Shown: positions 37,060 to 50,984, counted from the stretch's first letter. The stretch is 64,000 bases of DNA from Corynebacterium durum (GCF_030408675.1 NZ_CP047200.1:2294001-2358000), one strand, 5' to 3'. The notes: generated from the sequence alone by a model not told the origin. Translations and numbers: made by a program.

Positions 37060-37247
37060 ACACCCAACACAACTGGTGTTGTGCCAGACACTGCACAGCA
37101 AACACGAAACCACACACCACCAACAGCAGCACACACAAACCCACACAAGGCCCATGCTTTCCTGTTCACTATATTTTCTTCATGCCATGTAACACGCATG
37201 CGTTTTCCACAATCCTGTGGCACACCACCACCTACTATCTATGGGGT

Positions 37248-40369
<3,122 letters not shown>

Positions 40370-40448
40370 ACCACCCATCCGGCGGTGCGCCACACGAAAA
40401 ACACACACAAAACAACACAAGAAATTAAACAGAAAAATGATTTCGCGT

Positions 40449-40471
40449 CCACTATACAGTTCTCACACAAC
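40449..40471 (-). promoter_or_regulatory. boxA-like antitermination element in the 16S-23S spacer
   Basis: The minus strand reads GTTGTGTGAGAACTGTATAG, resembling the conserved TGAGAACTCAATAG element of actinobacterial rRNA leaders. The 16S-23S spacer (about 237 bases) contains no tRNA gene. Confidence 0.65.
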
Positions 40472-40605
40472 ACCACCCCACCACCAGCAACCATCATGAT
40501 CACCAGCAGACAAGGACGTAAAATTCCACACATTTATTATGTGGGACACCCAACAGCCACACCAAGCACCACACCCCCTATTGGATACACACCACATATT
40601 CTCCC

Positions 40606-42152
<1,547 letters not shown>

Positions 42153-42470
42153 AACACACACAAACAAATGCGTGTGTCGTGCACAAAAACAAAACAAAAA
42201 CAAAATAAATAGTGTTTCAAGCGTGTATCTCTTCAACAAGAGCAACACACCCCCACCACCACAGGGTCGGGGTGTGCGACACCCACACAACAACACTAGT
42301 GTGTGGGTGTGTGTAGTACTTGGTACGCTATTGAGTTCTCACACAACAAAAAAATAAGCATCCGCCAACCCCTGGAGCACACGCGTGTGTGCTGGGGTTT
42401 TGCTTCGGCGACCTGATATAAGTTACCCACCGTGTCAGGGTTTGGCAAACCCCCAGCACAACACAGGTTT
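42153..42470 (-). promoter_or_regulatory. rRNA leader and promoter region, with murA 3' hairpins
   Basis: A 318-base gap. The minus strand holds the boxA-like element GTTGTGTGAGAACTCAATAG at 42327-42347. Near the murA end are two hairpins, GGGTTT / AAACCC at 42438-42452 and a longer one at 42367-42399, probably murA terminators. Promoter hexamers were not resolved; repeats of GTGTGTG are frequent here. Confidence 0.6.
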
Positions 42471-43736
42471 TTACTCGACTACGCGCTCCACTTTAGCGCC
42501 GAGTGCGTTAAGGTTTTCCACAAAGTTCGGGTAGCCACGGTCGATGTGGTAGACATCGCGGACCTCGGTCACGCCGTCGGCACGCAAGGCCGCGAGCACA
42601 AGGCCAGCACCCGCGCGAATGTCGGAACTCCACACGGTGGTGGAGGAAAGCTGCTCTTTGCCTCTCATCACCACATGATGCCCATCAACATGAGCGTCGG
42701 CACCGAGGCGGAGCATTTCGTCAACAAAGCGGAAGCGCGACTCGAAGACGTTTTCCGTGATCACGCTCATTCCCTCGGCGACTGCGGCAAGGCCAATGGC
42801 CATGGGCTGTAGGTCGGTGGGGAATCCTGGGAACGGTAGGGTTTGGAAATCCACGGCACGCGGGCGGCCGTCCATACGCACGCGGAAACCGTTTTCGTAG
42901 GTTTCAATGATGGCACCTGCAAGCTTGAGTTTCTCCAACGGAAGGTGCAGGTGGCGGGGCGGGATACCGCCGACGGTGATGTCGCCACGGGTGATGGCGG
43001 CGGCGTATGCCCAGGTGCCTGCGACGATGCGGTCGCCCACGACATCGTGAGTTGTAGGGTTGAGCCGTTCCACGCCGGTGATGGTGAGCGTGTTGGAACC
43101 CGCGCCTTCAATGCGTGCGCCCATGGAGATGAGCATTTCGCAGAGGTCCACAATCTCCGGTTCGCGGGCGGCGTTGTCCAGAATGGTCACGCCATTGGCA
43201 AGTACTGCGGCGGTGAGGATATTTTCGGTGGCCCCCACAGACGGGAAGTCCAGGACAATGTGGGCGCCCTTGAGCTGGTCCGTTTCGGCGACCACGCAAC
43301 CGTGCTCAATGTAAGTTTTCGCCCCAAGCTTTTCCAGACCAGTTTGGTGCATGTCCAGGGGCCGCGAGCCGATGGCATCGCCACCTGGCAACGCCACCAC
43401 CGCACGCCCGCAGCGCGCGGTGAGGGGACCCAAGACACACACGGAGGCTCGGAACTGCCGCACGGCCTCAAAGTCCGCATCGGATTTCAGGTCGCTTGGC
43501 GTGGTGATATACACGGATTGCCCGCTGATCATGACGGAACAGCCGAGACCTTCCAAGACATCCTTCATGTACGGGACGTCGAGAATTTCAGGGCAGTTAT
43601 TCAGAACCGTTGTGCCTTCAGCCAGAAGGGCCGCGCCCATGAGTTTCAGCACACTGTTTTTAGCACCACTGACCTTCACCGCTCCCCGAAGCTGGGCCCC
43701 GCCTGTTACCAAAAATTTGTCTTTTTTTTCACTCAC
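42471..43736 (-). CDS. murA: UDP-N-acetylglucosamine 1-carboxyvinyltransferase
   Basis: A 421-residue MurA, the first committed enzyme of peptidoglycan precursor synthesis, moving enolpyruvate from PEP to UDP-GlcNAc. Family marks are [19 protein letters not shown] with the key Lys, [17 protein letters not shown], and [14 protein letters not shown]. The residue equal to the fosfomycin-sensitive Cys115 of E. coli is Asp120 here (GGDAIGSRP), as in mycobacteria, which implies intrinsic fosfomycin resistance. The gene is divergent from pduO and lies upstream of the rRNA operon. Confidence 0.94.
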   Translation of the reverse strand: MSEKKDKFLVTGGAQLRGAVKVSGAKNSVLKLMGAALLAEGTTVLNNCPEILDVPYMKDVLEGLGCSVMISGQSVYITTPSDLKSDADFEAVRQFRASVCVLGPLTARCGRAVVALPGGDAIGSRPLDMHQTGLEKLGAKTYIEHGCVVAETDQLKGAHIVLDFPSVGATENILTAAVLANGVTILDNAAREPEIVDLCEMLISMGARIEGAGSNTLTITGVERLNPTTHDVVGDRIVAGTWAYAAAITRGDITVGGIPPRHLHLPLEKLKLAGAIIETYENGFRVRMDGRPRAVDFQTLPFPGFPTDLQPMAIGLAAVAEGMSVITENVFESRFRFVDEMLRLGADAHVDGHHVVMRGKEQLSSTTVWSSDIRAGAGLVLAALRADGVTEVRDVYHIDRGYPNFVENLNALGAKVERVVE

Positions 43737-43774
43737 AAGCTTATAGCCTATGCGGTTTCGTCTAGGTTGGTGGT

Positions 43775-44383
43775 ATGGCAGTGCATCTTACCAAGATTTA
43801 TACCCGTACCGGCGACGATGGAACCACCGGTTTGTCCAATTTCGACCGCGTCCCCAAAGACGATTCACGATTGGTGGCCTATGCGGATTGTGACGAGGCC
43901 AACTGCGCCATCGGCCAGGTTTTAGCGCTGGGCAACCCAGGTTCGGAAATGAAAAACACGCTTATGCGCGTGCAAAACGAACTGTTTGACGCTGGCGCAG
44001 ACCTTGCGACCCCCATTGAAGAAAACCCCAAGTATCCCCCACTCCGCATCGATCAAAGCTACATCGACCGTCTAGAGCACGACTGCGACCATTACAACAC
44101 CAACTTAGAGCCGCTGAACTCGTTCATCCTCCCCGGAGGCACCCCCGCGGCAGCCCTTCTGCACACCGCCCGCACCATTGTGCGGCGCGCCGAACGCGCG
44201 GCATGGGCTGCGGTGCGCGAGCACCCGGACACCACCTCAAAACTACCGGCCAAGTACCTGAACCGCCTCAGCGACTTGATGTTCATCCTGGCCCGGGTAG
44301 CCAACGATGGCGACGACGTCCCGTGGGTCCCCGGCGGCGAGCGTAACGACGCCCCAAGGGCCAAGCCCACCAACAAGGGTTAA
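43775..44383 (+). CDS. pduO: PduO-type cob(I)alamin adenosyltransferase
   Basis: A 202-residue adenosyltransferase that converts cob(I)alamin and ATP to adenosylcobalamin. The ATP-binding block [17 protein letters not shown] is at residues 5-21, with [15 protein letters not shown] next, and the C-terminal [13 protein letters not shown] and [14 protein letters not shown] are the remaining family motifs. The ATG is at 43775. Adenosylcobalamin is the ligand expected to switch off the cobalt transporter riboswitch some 4 kb away. Confidence 0.93.
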   Translation: MAVHLTKIYTRTGDDGTTGLSNFDRVPKDDSRLVAYADCDEANCAIGQVLALGNPGSEMKNTLMRVQNELFDAGADLATPIEENPKYPPLRIDQSYIDRLEHDCDHYNTNLEPLNSFILPGGTPAAALLHTARTIVRRAERAAWAAVREHPDTTSKLPAKYLNRLSDLMFILARVANDGDDVPWVPGGERNDAPRAKPTNKG

Positions 44384-44396
44384 GCCTCGCTACCAG

Positions 44397-45236
44397 CTAC
44401 GGCAGGGCACCGATCCGGCGTGCAGCATTAACAGCCTCGTAGCGTGTGTGCGCGCCGAGTTTACGCATGACCGAACGCAGGTAACTCTTCACGGTCTCTG
44501 CGCCAATGCCCATCTCTTCCGCAGCCTCCACGTTGGTATGACCCAATGCAACACAGGCCAGCACATCCAGTTCGCGAGCAGATAGCTTAGTAGTCTGCTT
44601 CACGCGAACTGGAGTAACCATCTGGTCGCAGAGTTCCTCAAGCTCGCGGCGTAGCTCCTCGTCACCAACGCGGTTAGCCAGCATGCGCAGCTTCGAATGA
44701 GTCGAGCGCACTTGCTCCCATTCGGCACCGTTCATCACGCGTCCGGGTTTACCTAGACCCCCGCGGCCGTCGCCACGCCGGAACGCGGCGTTAATGGCCA
44801 AGTCCTGTTCGAGGGTGCGGGCGGTCATGGTGACTTCCTCAATAACCTTGTCACCCAGGCGCACCGGGGAATGAACCCCCACGTACAGCACGCCACGGAT
44901 TTCCCGGTGCACAATCACCGGAACAGCAACGATGGAGTAGAGACCCTCGTCTTGAATAATGTTGTCGTATTCGTGGGAGATGACATTAGCCCGCGTGTAG
45001 TCGCTCACGCCGACGGGTCGGCGCGTGGTCACAACCCTGCCACCGACTCCACAGCCCGAGTCGATGATGAGGTTTTGCAGAGCAGGAGTCCGCAGTCCTA
45101 CCCACGCACTAATTTGCAGACGATTATCCGGCAGCACAGCAGCGAACATCGTAACGGGAATGCCCGTCGCAGTCTTCAATGACGTTAGTGCGGCGCGAAT
45201 CGCGTCCTCATCGTCCTTGATGCGTTGGGAATCCAA
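44397..45236 (-). CDS. ramA: LuxR-type regulator of acetate metabolism RamA
   Basis: A 279-residue regulator with an N-terminal GAF-like domain (AVLPDNRLQISAWVGLRTP, SIVAVPVIVHREIRGVLYVG) and a C-terminal LuxR helix-turn-helix (LSARELDVLACVALGHTNVE, ETVKSYLRSVMRKLGAHTR). It is very close to C. glutamicum RamA, which activates acetate and other carbon genes and binds G- or C-stretch sites, including its own promoter. TTG 45236 is preferred because AGGAGG lies eight bases upstream and gives the conserved start DSQRIKDDEDAIR; the longer GTG frame to 45260 is not needed. Confidence 0.93.
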   Translation of the reverse strand: MDSQRIKDDEDAIRAALTSLKTATGIPVTMFAAVLPDNRLQISAWVGLRTPALQNLIIDSGCGVGGRVVTTRRPVGVSDYTRANVISHEYDNIIQDEGLYSIVAVPVIVHREIRGVLYVGVHSPVRLGDKVIEEVTMTARTLEQDLAINAAFRRGDGRGGLGKPGRVMNGAEWEQVRSTHSKLRMLANRVGDEELRRELEELCDQMVTPVRVKQTTKLSARELDVLACVALGHTNVEAAEEMGIGAETVKSYLRSVMRKLGAHTRYEAVNAARRIGALP

Positions 45237-45320
45237 CCTCAAAACCTCCTGCACAACCACCCGACTTGGTACACCCGCCGGATTTTAACTTCCTATGTAA
45301 AGTGAAGTATATCCTCCCGA

Positions 45321-45518
45321 CGGGGGGTACGCATACCGATTTTTGGGAGTCTTTTTTTACATAAATCCACAAACGTACGCCCTATTAAGGGGTAGGTAGC
45401 CTTATTGATTACCCCCGACGATCTACCCCCACGAGACGCCAATATCGTACTCATTTTCATTATCACGAAGTGTCACTGAGGGGGTGATTTTTCAGCACAC
45501 GCTCCATCGGTTCACCCC
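45321..45518 (-). promoter_or_regulatory. Cluster of RamA-type G/C stretches upstream of ramA
   Basis: CGGGGGGT (45321-45328), AGGGGT (45388-45393), ACCCCCG (45411-45417), ACCCCCA (45425-45431) and AGGGGGT (45479-45485) fit the loose RamA pattern of a G4-6 or C4-5 run with set flanks. They lie in the ramA leader and promoter and fit known RamA autoregulation. The rest of 45237-45818 has no gene I can support. Confidence 0.5.
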
Positions 45519-45818
45519 TCACACACCCCCAATTTTTCCACGTCACAGCACCCAGGTTCCAGCTGCTGCACATCTGCATTTTTTAGCATGTAACTGCACA
45601 ACGGCATATAAAAGATGCATTATTGGCATCATAATTTTCTTCTACAAACACATATAGGCGAATGAACAGTCTATTTGGGTTCCCACATCCAGCGCCAGAG
45701 CAGACTCCCCCTAATTGGGTTAGTAAAGTAGCGAAGATCACTTTTCTTACCCCTTCTTGCCCCCTCCACACCCTGACAATAAGGCTCTTCTTAGCGTTTT
45801 CGGGTAAAATCATCTGTG

Positions 45819-45923
45819 CAACTGGCCCGGCCACTTTCGTGAGCGATGGTGGGCGGCGCAAGAGGGAATCCAGTGAGACTCTGGAACTGTCCCGCAACGG
45901 TAAAGTCCGACACCTGCCGGTTG
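45819..45923 (+). ncRNA. Orphan cobalamin riboswitch aptamer (plus strand)
   Basis: A compact B12 aptamer. Conserved pieces in order: AGAGGGAATCCAGTGAGACT, CTGGAACTGTCCCGCAACGG, AGTCCGACACCTGCC. Ends CAACTGG and CCGGTTG form P1 (one wobble). TAAAAT at 45805-45810 is a possible -10 box. No sizeable plus-strand gene follows before cysK, 3.2 kb away; the next coding sequence in its path is cbiO, on the opposite strand. It therefore does not control a downstream operon in the usual way. Confidence 0.82.
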
Positions 45924-46030
45924 TGCTACATCAATAACTCGGCAACGAAGCGTGACACCAAGGGCGGCACCCCTTAGACGATCACCTAGCGGACACATCG
46001 ATTCATTGCTGTTTTGTGAGGTAGCCCGTA

Positions 46031-46166
46031 CATGCCCGTGGACAGGCATATTTCGGAATACGCACACGTGAATAGTCAATCTCAGGTTCCTCCTCGCACC
46101 TCCCGTGTAACCAGCCTGAATTGCTACCTCACCTTCCGAAAACTCCCTGTTCGCGGGCATGTTTTT
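46031..46166 (+). ncRNA. Structured RNA after the orphan riboswitch, with terminator-like end
   Basis: The 28-base arms at 46031-46058 and 46134-46161 pair at about 25 positions in plus-strand RNA, two through G-U wobbles, and T5 (46162-46166) follows. The pairs work only in RNA of the plus strand, which suggests selection for this transcript. A 46-codon frame (46032-46172) with GAGG upstream runs through it; its peptide is not recognised. The RNA stops ten bases short of the cbiO stop codon. Confidence 0.6.
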
Positions 46167-46175
46167 GGATAAGGG

Positions 46176-46976
46176 TCACAGCACATCCTCTGGACGTTTA
46201 ACGGTCCGACCAAGTGCTACGGACACGACAGGTGCCCACGGCAATTCAAGTCGCGCTTTACGCAACAGCTCTGTATCAGAAAGAATGTGGTCGCAGCTGC
46301 CCACAGTGAGTCGGCCGTCCAGCAGCACCACAACGTCAGTGGCAAACTCATAGGCCAGATTGACATCATGTGTTGACAGCACCACGGCCGCCTCCAAGCC
46401 TTCAATGGTGCGAAGCAGCTTCCTGCTCCCAGCGGGGTCGAGTCCAGCCGTAGGTTCGTCAAGCATCAAAACGTTAGGCTGCATGGCCAGTGCACCAGCA
46501 AGCGCGACACGTTTGCGCTGGCCATAGGACAATTGGTGCGGAACTTTCTCCGCCAATTCACTCACTTCGGCGGCCATCATTGCTTGATCAACGCGGGACT
46601 CCACCTCCTCCGGAGTCAACCCCTGGTTCAGGGGACCAAAGGAAATGTCTTCACGCACAGACATAGCAAAAATCTGATCATCTGGTTCTTGAAGCACAAG
46701 CTGCACATGCGCACGGGCAAAGTCACGTGCCTGTTTCTTGCGGCGAGCACGGGTGATCGGAGTGCCAGCAATCACTAGTTCACCGCTTGTCGGGGTCCAT
46801 GCGCCGCTGAGCAGGCGGAATAGTGTGGATTTACCACTGCCATTTTCACCCAGCACGGCGATCCGGGCACCTTCCTGGACGCTCAGGCTCACCTGATGCA
46901 GGATCTCGGGGCCGGTGTCGTGGCTGAACGACGCTTCCTTCAATTCAACAAGAGTAGCCATCTCACTTCGCTTCAT
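46176..46976 (-). CDS. cbiO: Cobalt ECF transporter ATPase
   Basis: A 266-residue ABC ATPase of the energy-coupling factor cobalt importer. It has Walker A GENGSGKS, the Q-loop in VQLVLQEPDDQIF, the signature LSYGQRKRVALAGAL, Walker B LMLDEPTAGLD and the H-switch STHDVN. ATG 46976 overlaps the cbiQ stop as ATGA; ATG 46961 is an alternative. It is the last gene of cbiMNQO. Its 3' end faces the orphan cobalamin riboswitch RNA. Confidence 0.92.
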   Translation of the reverse strand: MKRSEMATLVELKEASFSHDTGPEILHQVSLSVQEGARIAVLGENGSGKSTLFRLLSGAWTPTSGELVIAGTPITRARRKKQARDFARAHVQLVLQEPDDQIFAMSVREDISFGPLNQGLTPEEVESRVDQAMMAAEVSELAEKVPHQLSYGQRKRVALAGALAMQPNVLMLDEPTAGLDPAGSRKLLRTIEGLEAAVVLSTHDVNLAYEFATDVVVLLDGRLTVGSCDHILSDTELLRKARLELPWAPVVSVALGRTVKRPEDVL

Positions 46977-47701
46977 AAGACAATCGAACTTGCAATAATG
47001 GCGCTGAGTAGCAGCACGTACCCTCCCGCGTACCACCAGCGCACCGGCCGGATGACACGGAGAGTGTTGTACATCGTCGCGGGGTCACCCCGCAGTTCGA
47101 CCCCCTCCCCCAGCCGCCGCGCCCGAGTAAAGGCCACCACAAACAGCGATGACGCTAACCCAGCGGACGATCGAATCCACCGACTCATGGAACTATGCCC
47201 CAGACGCTGAGCCTGCGCCTCCCACATGCTGCGCGAGGTAACAATCAGGGTGGAAATCATCCGATAGGTCAGCGCCGTGACGTAAACAGTTGAGGTGGGG
47301 AAACGCACCGAGTGCATCCACCCAAACAACTCCGCCATGGGAGTGGTCAGGGCGAACAGCATGGTCGCCATCATTCCCACGATGCATCGCGCAAGAACTG
47401 TGGCGGCAGTGATGGGGCCGGCGTCGATAAGCACAATGCCTTGAGGGGTGATGGCGAAGATCAGCGGCCCCAGGCCCAACGCTACAAACGATGCGGGGGC
47501 GGCGACGAGCGCGGAGTAGAGCCGCCACGGAACCCCCGCACGCCACGCTGCCACTAACAGAACCGTGGCGATGGAGGGCAAGGCCGGAATCGGCGGGAGA
47601 GAAATGGCGCAAAAGAGCAGGCCAATGAGCAACAGTGCCTTCTCACCAACGTTATGAGTTGCCCATCGGCTCGTTGCCGCCGCGCGTTCCAGGGCGTTCA
47701 T
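46973..47701 (-). CDS. cbiQ: Cobalt ECF transporter transmembrane protein
   Basis: A 242-residue T-component with about five to six membrane segments. The coupling-helix signatures expected to touch CbiO appear as SMWEAQAQRLGHS and FTRARRLGEGVELRGD (the two Ala-Arg-Gly-like motifs). It transmits ATP hydrolysis to the substrate-binding CbiM/CbiN. The gene overlaps cbiN by one base and cbiO by four. A copy of the dispersed 11-mer lies in the coding region at 47420-47430. Confidence 0.88.
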   Translation of the reverse strand: MNALERAAATSRWATHNVGEKALLLIGLLFCAISLPPIPALPSIATVLLVAAWRAGVPWRLYSALVAAPASFVALGLGPLIFAITPQGIVLIDAGPITAATVLARCIVGMMATMLFALTTPMAELFGWMHSVRFPTSTVYVTALTYRMISTLIVTSRSMWEAQAQRLGHSSMSRWIRSSAGLASSLFVVAFTRARRLGEGVELRGDPATMYNTLRVIRPVRWWYAGGYVLLLSAIIASSIVL

Positions 47702-48030
47702 TAGCCCTGTTCAGAGCCTTTTTCGGAGTCGCGAAGGGCTTTATTCCGACCTCGGTAGGTTCCCAACGCATACCCCAAAAAGCCTGCGCCGAGTGCTGCT
47801 TGCAAGGCGAAGAGGCCGGACTCTACTTCGGGTGGCAGTTCGCCAACCAGTGGTGAGAACCACGGCTTGTAGTCTGGGTTTTGCTCTTGGACAACGGATT
47901 CGGCAGAGCTGTCTGTACCACCGAATTGTTCTTCAGAGTTCGGATCACCGAGGTTAAAGAACATGGGGAAGGCTGCGATGATGATGGCCAGACCGATCAG
48001 CACCCACGTCAGTGTGGTTGACTTTTTCAT
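47701..48030 (-). CDS. cbiN: Cobalt ECF transporter accessory protein CbiN
   Basis: A 109-residue protein with two membrane helices ([20 protein letters not shown] and [16 protein letters not shown]) flanking an outer loop with [23 protein letters not shown], the CbiN signature. It helps CbiM load cobalt. It overlaps cbiM by four bases. Confidence 0.88.
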   Translation of the reverse strand: MKKSTTLTWVLIGLAIIIAAFPMFFNLGDPNSEEQFGGTDSSAESVVQEQNPDYKPWFSPLVGELPPEVESGLFALQAALGAGFLGYALGTYRGRNKALRDSEKGSEQG

Positions 48031-48725
48031 GCTCGTGCTCCTTCCAGTGGGGCTTCCTCAGTGTTGGAGCGTCTGCGCAGGATGCCCAGCGACCGCAGCT
48101 CCTTCGGGGCAATGGTCGTGAGGCTGCGGAAGATCAGGACAGTGAGAATGCCTTCCACAATCGCCAGCGGCACCTGCGTCGGGGCATACAACGCAAGGAA
48201 GGTAGCCACCGCGTTACCGAATCCTGCGCCGTGGTGCGCGGCGGCCAGCTGCAGGGCCGTAACCACGTACGTGGACAGGTCAGCGAAAAACGCTGCGAAG
48301 AAGATGCTGATGCTTGACGATGCCCCCATCTTCCGCAACGCCGTCCACACCCCGAAGCCGACCCATGGGCCAACGATGGCCATAGAGAAGATATTGGCCC
48401 CTAAGGTGGTGATACCACCATGCGCGAGAAGAAGTGCCTGGAAGAGCAGCACAATGCTACCCATGAAGGCCATCACTGGTGGTTTGAACAGCACAGCTCC
48501 CAGGCCGGTTCCTGTGGGATGCGATGACGATCCGGTCACGGACGGGATCTTGATGGCACTGAGCACGAACGTAAATGCACCTGCCGCGCCGAGCAACAGG
48601 CCAGTTTCCGGATTTTCTTTCAATTGCTTCCGCACCGCGTAGGCTCCGTGCGCCACGAACGGCATCGATGCCGCGCCCCACGCAATGCAATGGGCAACAG
48701 GAAGGAAACCTTCTGCAATATGCAT
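48027..48725 (-). CDS. cbiM: Cobalt ECF transporter substrate-binding protein CbiM
   Basis: A 232-residue S-component. It begins [17 protein letters not shown], in which the N-terminal Met and His directly bind the metal, so ATG 48725 must be the start. [17 protein letters not shown] contains the other metal-binding His. About six to seven membrane segments follow. AAAGAGG is just upstream and lies in a short hairpin. It is the first gene of cbiMNQO, preceded by a cobalamin riboswitch, so cobalt uptake should fall when B12 is plentiful. No B12 synthesis genes are in the window. Confidence 0.94.
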   Translation of the reverse strand: MHIAEGFLPVAHCIAWGAASMPFVAHGAYAVRKQLKENPETGLLLGAAGAFTFVLSAIKIPSVTGSSSHPTGTGLGAVLFKPPVMAFMGSIVLLFQALLLAHGGITTLGANIFSMAIVGPWVGFGVWTALRKMGASSSISIFFAAFFADLSTYVVTALQLAAAHHGAGFGNAVATFLALYAPTQVPLAIVEGILTVLIFRSLTTIAPKELRSLGILRRRSNTEEAPLEGARA

Positions 48726-48786
48726 GAGAGTTTGCCTCTTTCTGTAGTCGGGTCCGTCACCTCGCGGACCTCCTGGTTGTGACTCA

Positions 48787-48953
48787 CCGCAGCCGGTCTC
48801 CTGGCTTTGCTCACTTTCCCCTGGGGGTACTGCACGCCTTCCCATCGGTGCGTCAGGTGACAGTGGCATGCAGGCTGGGGTTTATGAAGTTACATGAACA
48901 TACAGTGGCGAGGGCCGCTGCTGGATTCTCACCAGCATTCCCGTTCACTGCGG
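48787..48953 (-). ncRNA. Cobalamin riboswitch upstream of cbiMNQO
   Basis: On the minus strand: GGGAATGCTGGTGAGAATCC, then CTCGCCACTGTATG, and the hallmark AAGCCAGGAGACCGGCTGCG. Ends CCGCAG and CTGCGG close P1. Downstream, GGTCCG / CGGACC (48751-48770) and a small hairpin over the cbiM ribosome binding site may be the expression platform. Confidence 0.92.
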
Positions 48954-49015
48954 CACTTGCAACATTATCACCCTGGCCTGAATAGCCGTATCATTTCCCC
49001 GACCCAGACACATTT

Positions 49016-49031
49016 TAGACAACTTTGTCTA
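49016..49031 (+). promoter_or_regulatory. McbR operator upstream of cysK
   Basis: TAGACAACTTTGTCTA is an exact match to the known McbR pattern TAGAC-N6-GTCTA. McbR represses sulphur assimilation and methionine/cysteine genes in C. glutamicum. Further TAGAC/GTCTA half-sites lie nearby. Confidence 0.82.
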
Positions 49032-49095
49032 GAGTTCTGTCTATGTTTGGTATAGAGTATCTCCTGTAACCCTGAAACTAACAAAGGAGAACCAC

Positions 49096-50031
49096 GTGGG
49101 TCACATCTACCAGGACATCACCGAAACCATTGGCAACACCCCGCTAGTCCGCCTCAACCGCCTCACAGACGGCCTGCCCGGCGAGGTGCTGGTAAAGCTG
49201 GAGTTCTTTAACCCCGCCAACAGCGTGAAAGACCGTATCGGCCGCGCCATTATCGAAGCCGCAGAAGCCGACGGCACCCTCAAGCCCGGCGGAACCATCG
49301 TGGAGGCAACCTCCGGTAACACCGGCATCGCGCTTGCCCTCGTCGGTGCTGCACGCGGCTACAAGGTGGTGCTCACCATGCCGGAAACCATGTCACTCGA
49401 ACGCCGTGTCACGCTCCGCGCCTACGGTGCAGAAATCGTGCTGACTCCTGGTTCCGCAGGCATGCAGGGTGCTGTGGACAAAGCCAACGAGATTGTCGCC
49501 GAAACCGAAGGTGCCATCCTTGCCCGGCAGTTCTCCAATCCCGCCAACCCCGCAGTGCACCGTGCCACCACCGCCGAAGAAATCTGGAAGGACACAGACG
49601 GCGCAGTGGACATCTTCATTGCAGGCTTTGGTACTGGCGGTACCGTCACCGGTGTGGGCAACGTGCTGAAAGAGCGCAAGCCTTCAGTGGAAATCTACGG
49701 TGTGGAACCAGAAGCATCCGCCCTGCTCACCACCGGCAAGGCTGGCCCCCATAAGATTCAGGGTCTCGGCGCCAACTTCATCCCCGACATCCTGGACCGC
49801 AAAGTACTTGATGATGTCTACACCGTCTCCAACGAAGATGCCATTGAGACCGCCCGCAAACTCGCTTCCGAAGAAGGCATCCTTGGCGGCATCTCCACCG
49901 GTGCCAATGTCTACGCTGCCTTGAGGCTTGCTGCGTTGGAAGAAAACCGCGGCAAAACCATCGTCACCGTTGCCTGCGACTACGGTGAGCGCTACGTCTC
50001 CACCGTACTTTTCGACGACATCCGCAACTAG
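49096..50031 (+). CDS. cysK: Cysteine synthase A (O-acetylserine sulfhydrylase)
   Basis: A 311-residue PLP enzyme that makes cysteine from O-acetylserine and sulphide. The PLP lysine is Lys45 in NPANSVKDR, with [12 protein letters not shown] and GTGGTVTG as cofactor-binding loops. GTG 49096 is the start, with AAAGGAG upstream. The McbR site lies in the promoter, and cysE follows after a terminator, so the two genes of one pathway are adjacent but separately controlled. Confidence 0.96.
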   Translation: MGHIYQDITETIGNTPLVRLNRLTDGLPGEVLVKLEFFNPANSVKDRIGRAIIEAAEADGTLKPGGTIVEATSGNTGIALALVGAARGYKVVLTMPETMSLERRVTLRAYGAEIVLTPGSAGMQGAVDKANEIVAETEGAILARQFSNPANPAVHRATTAEEIWKDTDGAVDIFIAGFGTGGTVTGVGNVLKERKPSVEIYGVEPEASALLTTGKAGPHKIQGLGANFIPDILDRKVLDDVYTVSNEDAIETARKLASEEGILGGISTGANVYAALRLAALEENRGKTIVTVACDYGERYVSTVLFDDIRN

Positions 50032-50046
50032 ACCACCCAGTCTCCA

Positions 50047-50084
50047 CACCCCTGCGTCATTGCGTGACGCGCGGGGTGTTTTCT
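50047..50084 (+). terminator. cysK terminator
   Basis: CACCCCTGCGTCA (50047-50059) pairs with TGACGCGCGGGGTG (50065-50078), with one bulge, followed by TTTTCT. It overlaps the likely -10 box of cysE (TATAGA at 50084). Confidence 0.8.
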
Positions 50085-50099
50085 ATAGAATTGAACCCC

Positions 50100-50684
50100 A
50101 TGAATCGCATCGTCTCGATGATCCGCGAAGACCTCGCCAACGCCCGCGACCACGACCCCGCAGCCCGTGGCGATATCGAAAACGCCGTCATTTACTCCGG
50201 GCTACACGCCATCTGGGCCTACCGCATCGCCCACGTCCTGTGGAAACGCGGACTGAAACTCCCGGCGCGCATCCTCTCCCAGTTCACGCGCTTTCTCACC
50301 GGCGTGGAAATCCACCCCGGCGCCACCATCGGTCGGCGCTTCTTCATCGACCACGGCATGGGAGTGGTCATTGGCGAAACCGCTGACATCGGCGACGGCG
50401 TGATGCTGTACCACGGGGTAACCCTGGGCGGTCAGGTGCTCACCCAGACAAAACGCCATCCCACCCTGGAAGACAACGTCACCGTGGGCGCTGGGGCGAA
50501 AGTGCTGGGCCCCATCACCATCGGTGAAGGCAGCGCCATTGGCGCCAATGCTGTAGTGACCAAAGACGTACCCGCCAACCACATTGCCGTGGGTATCCCG
50601 GCGAAAAGCCGACCCCGCAAGTCCGAGGAATGCATCAAACTGGTGGACCCGGACGCTTACGTGGTGGCTGACTACTCCATATAG
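50100..50684 (+). CDS. cysE: Serine O-acetyltransferase
   Basis: A 194-residue serine acetyltransferase that makes O-acetylserine for CysK. The left-handed helix repeats are clear ([60 protein letters not shown]), with the catalytic His and Asp in DHGMG. Its C-terminal tail ends ADYSI, with Ile as last residue, which in other species binds CysK. ATG 50100 has TATAGAAT just upstream, so the message is probably leaderless. Confidence 0.95.
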   Translation: MNRIVSMIREDLANARDHDPAARGDIENAVIYSGLHAIWAYRIAHVLWKRGLKLPARILSQFTRFLTGVEIHPGATIGRRFFIDHGMGVVIGETADIGDGVMLYHGVTLGGQVLTQTKRHPTLEDNVTVGAGAKVLGPITIGEGSAIGANAVVTKDVPANHIAVGIPAKSRPRKSEECIKLVDPDAYVVADYSI

Positions 50685-50941
50685 CCTGGGTTTTTGGCCA
50701 CGAAGTTGGCCACTGCGGAACAGGTGGGGACAATGCTGAAGCCGCTGCGCAAGGAATCATCCAGTGCTTCCTTGATCAGTGGCTTTGATAGTCCCTGGCC
50801 CTGGAACTCGTCAAAGACCACGGTGTGGTTGAAATCGCGAATGGTGCCTGATTCAACATAATCGGCAAACCCCGCGACCTGCCCATCCACCTCAATGGTG
50901 TAGCGGCTCTCGGCCGGGTTGTGCTGCGTGACAATAGCCAT
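50672..50941 (-). CDS. Small GNAT-like acetyltransferase
   Basis: An 89-residue single-domain GNAT-like protein of the YjdJ/yet smaller type: [38 protein letters not shown] (the acetyl-CoA site), then [26 protein letters not shown] stands eight bases before the ATG at 50941. It is convergent with cysE and overlaps it by 13 bases. The C. glutamicum gene next to cysE is similar by recollection. Substrate unknown. Confidence 0.82.
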   Translation of the reverse strand: MAIVTQHNPAESRYTIEVDGQVAGFADYVESGTIRDFNHTVVFDEFQGQGLSKPLIKEALDDSLRSGFSIVPTCSAVANFVAKNPGYME

Positions 50942-50984
50942 ACGATCATCTCCTTGACTCATGGAATTTAGGGCATCGTACGCA

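Noticed and set aside
45583..45897. A 104-codon minus-strand frame over the orphan riboswitch
   Set aside because: It is the antisense of a well-defined aptamer and has no protein signal.
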